This document shows positions 55,306 through 63,966 of a DNA stretch of 64,000 nucleotides, in pieces; positions within the stretch are counted from its first letter, which is position 1, and every line of letters begins with the position of its first letter. The stretch is from JACVRW01 sp963716215. Lineage in GTDB: Bacteria; Actinomycetota; Thermoleophilia; Solirubrobacterales; Thermoleophilaceae. Under the pieces are notes generated by a model that was not told where the DNA came from, made no database searches, and saw nothing but the letters and a program-made list of their open reading frames with translations. A program made the position numbers and the translations under genes. The stretch lies in assembly GCA_963716215.1 (NCBI GenBank), contig OY970298.1, positions 2,170,001 through 2,234,000 on the forward strand, written 5' to 3'.

Positions 55306-55887
55306 ATGGAAGCCGCCGGCCGCGGACACGCCCACCATCATGAGCTGCCGACCTCCGGCGCGGCGCTCACCGCCGTTGCGATCTCGGCGACGCTCCACTG
55401 CCTGGCCGGCTGCGCGATCGGCGAGATCCTCGGGATGGCGATCGGCACGGCGTTCGGCTTCTCCGACTGGGGCACCGTGGCGCTCGCCGTCGCGCTGGCC
55501 TTCGTGTTCGGCTACACGCTCACCAGCGTGCCGCTGCTGCGCGCCGGGCTCGCCCTGGGGACCGTGATCCCGATCGCGCTCGCCTCGGACACGCTCTCGA
55601 TCGCAACGATGGAGATCGTCGACAACGCGATCATCGTCGTGATCCCGGGCGCGCTCGAGGCCGGGCTCGGCGACCTGCTGTTCTGGGGCTCGCTGTCCGT
55701 CGGACTGGTGCTCGCGGGCGTGTTCGCGGTGCCCGTCAACCGCTGGCTGCTCGCCCGCGGCAAGGGCCACGCGGTCGTGCACGAGACCGGCATCCACGGC
55801 GGCCCGTCGCCGCGCCTGGTGGGCCTGATCGCCGCAGTGGCGGGCGTGTTCGGCGTGGCGGTGCTGATCGCGGAGCTGGTGGGTTAG
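55306..55887 (+). CDS. DUF4396 membrane protein with His-rich N-terminus
   Basis: 193 residues. Cytoplasmic or exposed N-terminus with GRGHAHHHEL, then five to six helices including AISATLHCLAGCAIGEILGMAIG (DUF4396 hallmark: HC..GC.IGE), and a loop with HAVVHETGIHGG. His and Cys residues suggest a metal role (copper is often proposed), which is inference. Ends four bases into the convergent flavin oxidase gene (TTAG shared). Confidence 0.83.
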   Translation: MEAAGRGHAHHHELPTSGAALTAVAISATLHCLAGCAIGEILGMAIGTAFGFSDWGTVALAVALAFVFGYTLTSVPLLRAGLALGTVIPIALASDTLSIATMEIVDNAIIVVIPGALEAGLGDLLFWGSLSVGLVLAGVFAVPVNRWLLARGKGHAVVHETGIHGGPSPRLVGLIAAVAGVFGVAVLIAELVG

Positions 55888-57200
55888 GCGCTCAGCAGCG
55901 CGCGCGCCGCGCCGCGTCCGGTCCTCACAGCCCCCTCCATGTAGCCGCAGACCCATTGGTCCGAGCCGCAGACGTAGAACGGCGGCTCGTGCGTGCCGTG
56001 CAGCGGGCCGACGGCCATCACGTCGCCCGGGCGCCAGCTCGTTATGTAGCCCTGAGTCCACGGGTCCACGCCCCAGCGGCGGAAGAAGACCGCGAGCGGG
56101 GTGGCCGCCCGCTCACCCAGCGCCTCGACCATCTCGGCGATCAGGTCCTGCTCGATCAGCGCGGGGGAGGTGGCGAGGAACGCGCCCAGCCGCTCCGGCG
56201 GCACGAGCGCGGAGAGGATGCCCTCGCGCTGCAGCCAGGTGCCGCCCATCATGCCCTTCTCGAAGTACATGGTGCCGTTCTGACCCTGCTCCTCCCACCA
56301 GGAGCTGTCGTATGCGAAGCAGACCTTGGCCGCGAGCGCGTGGCGCTGGCGGTCGAGCGACGCGAGCCGCTCACGCGACACGCCCTCGATCGCGACCTGG
56401 CGCAGCGGCCCGACCGGGAGCGCGCAGACCACCGCCGAGCACTCGAACTGCTCCCCGGTCGCGGTCGTGACGACCGACCCCTGCGGCGACACCCTCACGC
56501 GGACGACGGGCGCGCCGTAGCGCACCCGATGGCCGAGCTCCGCGGCCATGCGCAGCGCAACGCTGGCGGACCCCTCCGCCACGCGCATGCACTCCCACAC
56601 CTCGTAGTCGTAGAAGCCCTTGCCCCCGGCGGCGGCCTCCTTGCGCAGATCCGACAGCAGCGACGTGCGCTCGACCGACTCCGCGGACAGCGCCAGCATC
56701 GACACGTCACGCGCGCGTACGGCGTTCGGGGTGGCTCCCACGTCACGCAGCCACTGCCCAACCGACACCCGGTCGAGCTGGTCGGCGTCCGGGTGCGACC
56801 AGGGGTCGTCCGGGTCGACCGTGCTGGCCAGCTTGCCGAACGCCTCGCTGGCGGCGTCGTAGCTGGCGCGGTCGGCGTCGCTCATCCAGGGGAAGTCGTC
56901 GCCGACTACGCGGCAGTCGGTCATCACCGACGTGTCCTCGCCCGGCACCGACGGGAACGCGGGCACCAGCGAGAGGCCGAGCTCCTCCACGAGGCCGAAG
57001 TAGGCCTCCTGGAAGGGACCCACCACCTCCCCGCCGAGCTGCACGAGCCGTCCGTCCGCCAGCTCCGTCTGCTCCACGCGGCCGCCGGCGCGGTTGCGCG
57101 CCTCGAGCACGACCACGTCTACGTCCTCGCGGGCGAGGTCGCGCGCGGCGCTCAATCCGGCCAGCCCGGCTCCAAGAACCACCACGTCGAGCTTCGTCAT
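55884..57200 (-). CDS. Flavin-containing amine oxidase family protein
   Basis: 438 residues from ATG 57200. FAD motif VVVLGAGLAGLSAARDLARE, LEARNRAGGRVEQTEL, LVQLGGEVVG, AVVCALPVGPLRQVAIEG and the C-terminal FAD site FYVCGSDQWVCGYMEGAVRTG (similar to AGE..s..GY..GA). Oxidises an amine with O2, giving an imine and H2O2; substrate unknown. Single gene, convergent with the DUF4396 gene. Confidence 0.9.
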   Translation of the reverse strand: MTKLDVVVLGAGLAGLSAARDLAREDVDVVVLEARNRAGGRVEQTELADGRLVQLGGEVVGPFQEAYFGLVEELGLSLVPAFPSVPGEDTSVMTDCRVVGDDFPWMSDADRASYDAASEAFGKLASTVDPDDPWSHPDADQLDRVSVGQWLRDVGATPNAVRARDVSMLALSAESVERTSLLSDLRKEAAAGGKGFYDYEVWECMRVAEGSASVALRMAAELGHRVRYGAPVVRVRVSPQGSVVTTATGEQFECSAVVCALPVGPLRQVAIEGVSRERLASLDRQRHALAAKVCFAYDSSWWEEQGQNGTMYFEKGMMGGTWLQREGILSALVPPERLGAFLATSPALIEQDLIAEMVEALGERAATPLAVFFRRWGVDPWTQGYITSWRPGDVMAVGPLHGTHEPPFYVCGSDQWVCGYMEGAVRTGRGAARALLSA

Positions 57201-57288
57201 CCGCGGATCATCGTCGATCCGGGCTCAGTCCACCCTGCTGCCCGCCGCTTGAGGGCCACCGCCTTTGTGCCGATAGCCGCTAATACTC

Positions 57289-57675
57289 ATGGCCCGGATA
57301 CTCGTAGCTGAAGACGACCGCGTGGTGCGGACGCTGATTCGAATGTCCCTCGATTCAGGAGGGGCGGAGATCCTCGAGGCGGAGGACGGGGAGGAGGCTT
57401 TGGCGCTAGCACGGCGCGAGCTGCCCGACCTGGTCCTGCTCGACTGGCTGATGCCGGGGCTCAGCGGCGTAGAGGTCTGCCGCGTCCTGCGCGGCGATCC
57501 CGCGACCGCTGCGATCAAGGTCGTGATCCTGACCGCGCGGACGGACCGGCGCGATCGCGAGGCTGGTTTCGAAGCGGGCGCCGACGACTACATCACCAAG
57601 CCCTTCTCACCGGCCCAGCTCCTGGACAAGGTGCGCGAGGTGCTTGGACCCGACGCGTTGATCCCGGCACGATGA
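57289..57675 (+). CDS. Single-domain response regulator (CheY-like receiver)
   Basis: 128 residues. Receiver domain with acidic pair Glu8/Asp9/Asp10 (AEDDR), phosphoacceptor Asp52 in VLLDWLMPGLSG, Thr in ILTARTDRRDRE and Lys in DDYITKPFSP. No output domain. The stop overlaps the ATG of the hybrid kinase (ATGA), so it is either the terminal acceptor of that relay or a diffusible messenger. Confidence 0.93.
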   Translation: MARILVAEDDRVVRTLIRMSLDSGGAEILEAEDGEEALALARRELPDLVLLDWLMPGLSGVEVCRVLRGDPATAAIKVVILTARTDRRDREAGFEAGADDYITKPFSPAQLLDKVREVLGPDALIPAR

Positions 57676-60584
57676 CCGCCTCCAAGCTCAATCGACGCAA
57701 GGTCAACGTCGCCGTAGGCCTAGCGGCGGTCGTGCTCGTCGGCGTGCTCGCCCTCTTCGCCGTCCAGCTGCACAGCGGCCAGTCGACGACGCGCAACGAC
57801 GTGGAGGAGCGCTTCCGCGACCGAGCGCGGGTCACCTCGGCCCTCACCGACGCGATCTTCTCTTCCGCCGCCACCGCCGCCCCGGAGTCGGCCAATCGCT
57901 ACGGCGCTCCGGTCATCGACGACCGGACCATGGACGAGGCGGCTAAGGAGGGCAACCTGGCCTATGCCGCCCTTGTCGACGATCAGGGCAAGGTCATCGC
58001 CGCGTCGAGCGGGCTCGGCGAGCGCGCGAACTCACTCCCGCGGTCCGGGGCCCTTCGGCGCGTCCTGGGCGGGGCGCCCTACTCGGTCTCCGACGTGCTC
58101 CCAAGCGGCACCATCGAGCTCGCCGTGGGCATGGAGACCGCCCAGGGCCGGCGGATCCTGGTCAGCGGCACGCCGCCGCAGCTGATCGGCATGTTCCTGG
58201 GCAGCTACCTGACCCGGATCCCATCGGACGACGGCACCGCCTACGTGCTCGACGGGCGCGGCAACGTGCTTGCCGACAGCAGCAATCCGCGCGCGGCCTC
58301 TGGCGGCCCGGTGAAGCAGCCGGGCCTGCTCGCGGCGATGCAGGATGGCGCGGCGGGGGCGTTCGGCAAGGATCAGTACTTCGTGGCGGTCCCGGTCTCC
58401 GGGACCAGCTGGCGCGTGGTGCTCACGTCCCCGGAGTCGGTGCTGTTCGCGTCGGTGTCCGGGCTGCGCAAGTGGACGCCGTGGATGATCTTCGCGGCGC
58501 TGGCCGCCGTCGCACTCGCCTGTCTCGTGTTGCTGCGGCGAGCCCTGTCGGGCGCCGCTGCCCTCTCCGAGGCCAACGACGAGCTCGAGAACAGCAACGC
58601 GGCGTTGCAGCAGGCGGCCGAGATGAAGTCTCAGTTCCTCGCGAACATGAGCCACGAGATCCGCACCCCGCTGAACGGCGTGATCGGCATGACCGATCTG
58701 CTGCTGGACACCAGGCTCGACCTCGAGCAGGCCGAGTACGCGCGCACCGCGCGGAGCTCGGGGGAGGCGCTGCTGGTCGTGATCAACGACATCCTCGACT
58801 TCTCCAAGATCGAGGCCGGCCGGCTCGAGCTGGAGGAGGTCGAGTTCGACCTCCCCGAGGCGGTCAGCGACGTCTCGGACCTGCTGGCCAACCGCGCTCA
58901 CGCCAAGGGCCTGGAGCTGGCGTCGGACATCAGCGATGGCGTCCCGCGGCTGGTTCGCGGCGATCAGGCGCGGCTCCGCCAGGTGCTGACCAACTTGCTG
59001 TCGAACGCGATCAAGTTCACCTCCGAGGGCGAGGTGATCACGGTCGTCAGCTCACTCGAGCGCGACGGCGACCGCGATGTCGTGCGCTTCGAGGTGCGCG
59101 ACACCGGGATCGGAATCGACTCGGACCAGCACAAGCAGCTGTTCGAGTCGTTCTACCAGGCGGACGCCTCCACCACGCGCCATTACGGCGGCACGGGCCT
59201 CGGTCTGGCCATCTCGAAGCAGCTCGTCGAGCTGATGGGTGGGGAGATCGGCGCGGAGCCGCGCCCGGGCGGCGGCAGCGTCTTCTGGTTCTGGCTGCCC
59301 TTCACCGGGGTGACTGCGGCGCCGCTCGTGCCACCGCCGGAGATCGACTTCAACACGCTTCGCCTGCTCGTGGTCGACGACAACGCCACCAACCGCACCA
59401 TCGTTGCCCGGCAGGCCACCACGTGGGGCATCGCGGCGGACTCGGCCGAGAACGGTCCTGAGGCGCTCGAGATGCTCCGTGCGGCGGCCACGGCCGGCCG
59501 TCCGTATGACATCGCAGTGCTCGACCTGATGATGCCGGAGATGGACGGCATCGAGCTCGCGCGCCGCATCTCCGCCGACCCGGCTCTGCATGCCACTCGG
59601 CTGATCATGCTGGCCTCCGCGCTCACGCGCCGACGCGACGCCGAGGCCGCGGGAATCCGGGCGTACCTGACCAAGCCTGCGCGTCAGTCGCTGCTCTACG
59701 ACGCGCTCGCGAACGCGGCCGCGGTCGGCGTCGACGGCTCCCTGCCGACGCCGGAGCCTGTCGCGGACGCCACGACCGTGGCTGCAGAGGGTCCGCCGAT
59801 CCTGGTGGTGGAGGACAACCCGGTCAACCAGGCGGTGGCCCAGGGCATGCTCGTCCGCCGCGGGTATTCCGTGGAGATCGCGCAGGATGGTCTCGAGGCG
59901 GTGGAAGCCGTGTTCAACGGGCACCACGCGGCCGTTCTGATGGATTGCCAGATGCCTGGGATGGACGGCTACGAGGCCACCGCGGAGATCCGCCGGCGAC
60001 AGGGAGCCGGGGCGCACATACCGATCATCGCCATGACGGCCCACTCGATGAAGGGCGACCGCGAGCGCTGCCTTGCCGCGGGCATGGACGACTACCTCTC
60101 CAAGCCCTTGGACGGAAAGACGCTCGACGCCGCGCTGGCGCGCTGGGTGCCGCAAGAAAGCGCCCCCGTGAAGACGGTGGCGTCCACCGCCGAGGCGCCA
60201 GCGACCGACGATGGCCCGCTCGACCTCGCGACCCTCGAGCGACTCCAGACGGAGCTCGGCGGCCCGGACAACGGGCATGGCGTGGAAGAGGTGGTGCGCC
60301 TGTTCCTCGATGCCGCGCCCGGCCGAACCGCCGCGCTCGCGGCGGCGGTCGCGAACGGCGACCACGAGGAGCTGAGCCACGAGGCGCACTCCCTCAAGGG
60401 CGCCAGCTCGACCTTCGGCGCTCGGCGCCTGGCGGCCGTATGCCTCGAGCTGGAGCAAGCCGGGCGCGCGGGCGACCTCGATCGTGCACGCGCCCTGATC
60501 CCGCAGCTCGAGCAGGCCTCCACCGACACCCAGGTCGCGATGGAGCGCCAGTTCGCCAACGGTCACGCCCAGCAGTCACATTAG
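57672..60584 (+). CDS. Hybrid histidine kinase: dCACHE-like sensor, HisKA, HATPase, two receivers, HPt
   Basis: 970 residues. Membrane helices at about 13-31 and 273-291 enclose an extracytoplasmic CACHE-like sensor domain. H-box NMSHEIRTPLNGVIGMTDLL with His328; ATP-lid motifs LLSNAIKFTSEGE, DTGIGID, GTGLGLAIS. Receiver 1 has Asp618 (VLDLMMPEMDG), receiver 2 has Asp758 (VLMDCQMPGMDG). C-terminal HPt with His906 in EAHSLKGASSTFGARRLA. The full chain His-Asp-His is present (BarA/EvgS type) with no DNA-binding output nearby. Confidence 0.94.
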   Translation: MTASKLNRRKVNVAVGLAAVVLVGVLALFAVQLHSGQSTTRNDVEERFRDRARVTSALTDAIFSSAATAAPESANRYGAPVIDDRTMDEAAKEGNLAYAALVDDQGKVIAASSGLGERANSLPRSGALRRVLGGAPYSVSDVLPSGTIELAVGMETAQGRRILVSGTPPQLIGMFLGSYLTRIPSDDGTAYVLDGRGNVLADSSNPRAASGGPVKQPGLLAAMQDGAAGAFGKDQYFVAVPVSGTSWRVVLTSPESVLFASVSGLRKWTPWMIFAALAAVALACLVLLRRALSGAAALSEANDELENSNAALQQAAEMKSQFLANMSHEIRTPLNGVIGMTDLLLDTRLDLEQAEYARTARSSGEALLVVINDILDFSKIEAGRLELEEVEFDLPEAVSDVSDLLANRAHAKGLELASDISDGVPRLVRGDQARLRQVLTNLLSNAIKFTSEGEVITVVSSLERDGDRDVVRFEVRDTGIGIDSDQHKQLFESFYQADASTTRHYGGTGLGLAISKQLVELMGGEIGAEPRPGGGSVFWFWLPFTGVTAAPLVPPPEIDFNTLRLLVVDDNATNRTIVARQATTWGIAADSAENGPEALEMLRAAATAGRPYDIAVLDLMMPEMDGIELARRISADPALHATRLIMLASALTRRRDAEAAGIRAYLTKPARQSLLYDALANAAAVGVDGSLPTPEPVADATTVAAEGPPILVVEDNPVNQAVAQGMLVRRGYSVEIAQDGLEAVEAVFNGHHAAVLMDCQMPGMDGYEATAEIRRRQGAGAHIPIIAMTAHSMKGDRERCLAAGMDDYLSKPLDGKTLDAALARWVPQESAPVKTVASTAEAPATDDGPLDLATLERLQTELGGPDNGHGVEEVVRLFLDAAPGRTAALAAAVANGDHEELSHEAHSLKGASSTFGARRLAAVCLELEQAGRAGDLDRARALIPQLEQASTDTQVAMERQFANGHAQQSH

Positions 60585-60623
60585 CTCGCGGGCTCCGCTG
60601 AGGAGTAGCGTTCCGGCGAGGCG

Positions 60624-61013
60624 ATGTCGACCGACAACATCGAGCTGGTCAGGCGCGGCTTCGAGGCGTTCAACGCCCGGGACGTCGACCGGCTGCTGTC
60701 GGTCTCGCACCCCGATGCCGAGTGGATGCCGTTCCGCGCGCAGCTGGAGGGGCAGCCCTACCTGGGGCGCGAAGGTGTGCGCACGTTCGTCAAGGACATG
60801 GACGACGACTGGGAGACCTTTCGGCTCGAGCCCGAACGCTTCGAGGCGAGCGGGAACGTCGTCGTCGTGGTCGCACGCATCGACGCCGTCGGGCGCGGCA
60901 GCGGGGTGATCGTCGACTCGCTGGGCGGATTCGTGTTCGAAGTCGTGGACCGGCTGATCCTGCGGCTCAGCAGCCACAGCGATCCGCAGGACGCGCTCGC
61001 CGCGCTCGGCTAG
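60624..61013 (+). CDS. SnoaL/NTF2-like protein (paralog 1)
   Basis: 129 residues. Starts MSTDNIELVRRGFEAFNARD, HPDAEWMPFRAQLEGQPYLG, VRTFVKDMDDDWE and ends in strands RIDAVGRGSGVIVDSLG. This NTF2-fold family is expanded in Actinobacteria; members are isomerases, cyclases or stress proteins, mostly untested. A TAGCGT box at 60606-60611 may be its -10. Two related genes follow within 1.8 kb. Confidence 0.82.
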   Translation: MSTDNIELVRRGFEAFNARDVDRLLSVSHPDAEWMPFRAQLEGQPYLGREGVRTFVKDMDDDWETFRLEPERFEASGNVVVVVARIDAVGRGSGVIVDSLGGFVFEVVDRLILRLSSHSDPQDALAALG

Positions 61014-61026
61014 TCAGAGGCTGCGC

Positions 61027-61973
61027 ATGAGGGCGATCTTCCAGGACACCTACGGCTCGGTCGACGGCTTGGAGCTGAGGGACATCGAGCAGCCGGTGAT
61101 CGGGGCCGACGAGGTGCTCGTGCGAGTCCACGCGGCCGGCCTTGACCAGGGCGTCTGGCACATCCTGACCGGCCTGCCGTACCCGGTGCGGCTCGCGGGC
61201 TACGGGCTGCGCGCGCCCAAGACGCCCGTTCCAGGGGTGGACCTGGCCGGCGACGAGGTGTTCGGCCTCGGCAAGGGCGCGTACGCCGAGTACGCGCGCG
61301 CTCCCCAGGACAAGCTGGCGCTCAAGCCGGCCGACCTCACGTTCGAGCAGGCGGCGGTGGTGGGCATCTCCGGGTCGACGGCGCTGCAGGCCGTGCGCGA
61401 CCACGCGAAGGTAAGGGCGGGACAGCAGGTCCTGATCGTCGGCGCCCCGGGCGGCGTGGGGAGCTACGCCGTGCAGCTGGCCAAGGTGTTCGGGGCAGAG
61501 GTGACGGGCGTGTGCAGCACCGCGAAGGTGGACATGGTCGGCTCCCTGGGCGCGGACCACGTCATCGACTACAACCGGGACGACTTCGCGCGGGGCGAGC
61601 GACGCTACGACGTGGTTCTCGAGACGGGCGGAAACTCGTCGCTGTCTCGCCTGCGGCGCGCGCTCACCGCCAAGGGCACGCTCGTGATCGTGGGAGGAGA
61701 GGCCGAAGGACGATGGCTCGGGGGCAGCGACCGCCAGCTCCGGGCGGTGCTGCTGTCGCTGTTCGTGAGGCAGAAGCTGGGTACGTTCATCACCCGGGAG
61801 AACCGCGAGGACCTGATCGTCCTGAAGGAGCTGATCGAAGCCGGAAGCTCACGCCGGCGATCGACCGCACCTACCCGCTGAGCGAGGTCCCAGAGGCGAT
61901 CCGCTACATGCGAGACGGCAAGGCGCGCGGCAAGGTCGTGATCGCCATGTCCGACGGGATACTGGGCGGGTGA
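61027..61973 (+). pseudogene. Zinc-less MDR/quinone-oxidoreductase-type dehydrogenase, probably inactivated
   Basis: The reading frame from ATG 61027 ends early at 61881, but the family's real C-terminus (KLTPAIDRTYPLSEVPEAIR and GKVVIAM) continues in another frame to 61973. A one-base loss near 61850 (GCCGGAAGC) explains it. Also, PGVDLAG runs straight into DEVFGLG, lacking the usual segment of about 15 residues (type VEAVGxxVTRFxPG). The NADP motif VGAPGGVGSYAVQLAKVFGA is intact. Two lesions favour a pseudogene over a sequencing slip. Confidence 0.7.
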
Positions 61974-62374
61974 TGTCGAAGGAGAACGTGGAGATCGTTC
62001 GCAAGGCCTATGAGGCTTTCGCTGCCGGCGGGGTCGAGGCGACCGGGGCTTCCTTTGCACCTGACGCCGTTCATCACGCGTATCCCGAGTGGGTGACTCA
62101 ATCCGAGTACCGGGGGCCTGACGGACTGCGGACGATGCTGGCCGAGTGGACCGACAACTTCGACGATTTCGAGTTCGAGGTGCGCGAACTGCGTGGGGTC
62201 GGAGGCAGCGTCGTCATGCTCGGAGAAACCGTTGGCCGGATCAAGGGATCGGACGTGCCGATCCGACAGCCACTGGGGGCGGTCTACTCGGACTTCCGCG
62301 ACGGGCAGATCGGCGAGGCCCGCAACTTCCTCACCTGGCGCGAAGCCCTCGAAGCGGTGGGGCTGTCGGAGTAG
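61973..62374 (+). CDS. SnoaL/NTF2-like protein (paralog 2)
   Basis: 133 residues from ATG 61973 (GTG 61970 possible). MSKENVEIVRKAYEAFAAGG, PDAVHHAYPEWVTQSEYRG, LAEWTDNFDDFEFEV, then IRQPLGAVYSDFRDGQIGEA. Same family as 60624-61013, with the shared start MS-[TK]-[DE]-N-[IV]-E. Start overlaps the end of the dehydrogenase remnant. Confidence 0.83.
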   Translation: MSKENVEIVRKAYEAFAAGGVEATGASFAPDAVHHAYPEWVTQSEYRGPDGLRTMLAEWTDNFDDFEFEVRELRGVGGSVVMLGETVGRIKGSDVPIRQPLGAVYSDFRDGQIGEARNFLTWREALEAVGLSE

Positions 62375-62377
62375 GCG

Positions 62378-62708
62378 ATGTCGCGGGAGAACGTGGAAGT
62401 CGTCCTGAAGCTCCATGCCGCGTTCAAGCGGGGCGGACCTGGACGCCCTCTTTCGCGGGCACGACGGTCTGCGGCGCTGGTGGCAGGAGCTGCGGGATTT
62501 CTACGACGAGCTCAGCACGGAGGTCCTCGAGGTTCGCGCTCTCGGAGACCAAGTCGCCGTCGTGTTCCCCATCAGCGGGCGGGGGAAGGGCAGCGGGATC
62601 TTGATCGAGGGGCAGGAGTTGACCCAGGTGTTCACGCTGAGCCAGGGCAAGGCGGGCTTCGGTGAGGTAGCTCCGGATGGATTCGAACCATCGACCTCAC
62701 GATTATGA
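62378..62708 (+). pseudogene. Remnant of a third SnoaL-like gene, frameshifted and deleted
   Basis: The first codons from ATG 62378 encode MSRENVEVVLKLHAAFKRG, then the family sequence continues in another frame (ADLDALFRGHDGLRRWWQEL to VVFPISGRGKGSG). About 35-40 residues normally lying between ALF and RGHDG are missing. The second frame runs through the antisense of tRNA-Met before stopping at 62708. Clearly decayed. Confidence 0.75.
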
Positions 62709-62740
62709 GTCGTGCGCTCTAACCGCTGAGCTACGGAGCC
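62668..62740 (-). tRNA. tRNA-Met (anticodon CAU, elongator type)
   Basis: 73 bases, CCA not encoded. Acceptor GGCTCCG/CGGAGCT (first pair G-U), discriminator A, D arm GCTC-AGCGGTTA-GAGC, anticodon stem CACGA/TCGTG with loop CTCATAA, T loop TTCGAAT. The CAT anticodon with the ACTCATAAT context fits elongator tRNA-Met; tRNA-Ile(CAU) cannot be fully excluded. Confidence 0.93.
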
Positions 62741-62783
62741 GCGTCGGGGATCAAGCCTAGAGGTAGAGCCAACCGCCGGCAGC

Positions 62784-62812
62784 TTGCGGCGTAGCCAAGT
62801 CGGTTCTAGGAT
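62784..62812 (+). promoter_or_regulatory. Promoter TTGCGG-17-TAGGAT (leaderless)
   Basis: -35 TTGCGG at 62784-62789, 17-base spacer, -10 TAGGAT at 62807-62812 ending seven bases before ATG 62820. It is one of the best-formed promoters in the window, in the divergent gap with tRNA-Met. Confidence 0.6.
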
Positions 62813-62819
62813 CGCGACG

Positions 62820-63926
62820 ATGGGCGGGCGGGTTGTGCTTCTTGGGCTGCTGGCGTGCTTGGTCGCTGTTCCGGTCGCTGACGCGGCGTCCGCGACGCTG
62901 ACGAGCCCGCCGAACGGAGCCACCTACTACACCGGGTCGCAATTCACGGCGCCCGTGCCGTGGTCGGGCTCCTTCACGTTCGAGCCCTGCTCGGGCAACA
63001 ACTTCTACATCGGCCAGGTACAGCGCTGGGACCGCGCGGCCCCGCCGGCGGGCGACTGGCCCTCCAACGGCGGTAGCAAGCAGACCACGCTGTCGGGCAC
63101 GAACAACCTGTTCCCCGGGGAGTACCACTTCAAGGCCGTCGCCAAGTGTGGGACGACGCCCACCGTCTACTCGGCGGTGAGCACGATTCGCGTGATCAGC
63201 GGGGCCGCGCCGCCGAAGCCGCCGGTCGGGGCCCCCAAGCCGCCGGCAGGGACGAAGCCGGTCTACCCGAAGGCCAGAAAGACGAATTGCACGCGCAAGG
63301 GCAAGCGTGTCCTGTGCGCCCAGCAGAAGGCGCTGGTGAAGCGGTTGGTCAAGGCGGCGAAGCAGACCGCCAAGCAGCGGGTGCCGCTCAAGAAGGCGGC
63401 GACCCGACGCAAGGCGGCCAAGACCCCCGCTCAGCGCGACGCCGCCGGAAAGGCGATCGAGGCGGTGTTCCGGCCGATCGCGGATGCCTACATCAACCTG
63501 CTGGTGCTGTCCAAGAAGCCGCTGCCCACGGTCAAGGTCAACCTGCCGCGAAGCCAGGACGAGTGGAAGAAGCTGGCGCTTCCGATCGCCGAGAAGCAGG
63601 CGGAGAAGAAGTGGGGCGACACCCGCCTGTGGACCGTGTACGAGTTCGGCAAGGAGGCCGACAAGACGCTGGCGCTGACGAGCCAGTACGCCGCTGAGAC
63701 CGACCGCAAGTACGTGGCTGATCCAGGTGTGCGCGCCGAGCTCGATGCGCTCGCGCCGGCGCTGTGCAACACCGCCTTCTACTACCAGTGCGCGGCCGAA
63801 GGCAAGGCAGCCGTTATCTCGCACGGCCTCGTCCAGACCGGGCAGGAGCACAAGCTCCACAACCAGGCGTCTGATCTGTCGATCGCCGGGGCGAAGGTCG
63901 TCTTCAAGCCCCCGCGGGGCTTCTAA
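62820..63926 (+). CDS. Secreted protein with Pro-rich linker, unknown function
   Basis: 368 residues from ATG. Signal peptide 1-22 (LLACLVAVPVADA). N-terminal beta domain (about 25-128; FEPCSGNNFYIGQVQ, VAKCGTTPTVYS) with a Cys pair, Pro/Lys linker (about 130-150; PPKPPVGAPKPPAG), and a long basic helical region rich in Lys/Ala (KALVKRLVKAAKQTAKQ) followed by a C-terminal helical domain with Cys pair (ALCNTAFYYQCAAEG). No family recognised; resembles actinobacterial wall-associated proteins. Confidence 0.8.
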   Translation: MGGRVVLLGLLACLVAVPVADAASATLTSPPNGATYYTGSQFTAPVPWSGSFTFEPCSGNNFYIGQVQRWDRAAPPAGDWPSNGGSKQTTLSGTNNLFPGEYHFKAVAKCGTTPTVYSAVSTIRVISGAAPPKPPVGAPKPPAGTKPVYPKARKTNCTRKGKRVLCAQQKALVKRLVKAAKQTAKQRVPLKKAATRRKAAKTPAQRDAAGKAIEAVFRPIADAYINLLVLSKKPLPTVKVNLPRSQDEWKKLALPIAEKQAEKKWGDTRLWTVYEFGKEADKTLALTSQYAAETDRKYVADPGVRAELDALAPALCNTAFYYQCAAEGKAAVISHGLVQTGQEHKLHNQASDLSIAGAKVVFKPPRGF

Positions 63927-63966
63927 CGCCGGTTGGCTAGCCGAGAAGTCCGTCCGCGCCGAGCGG

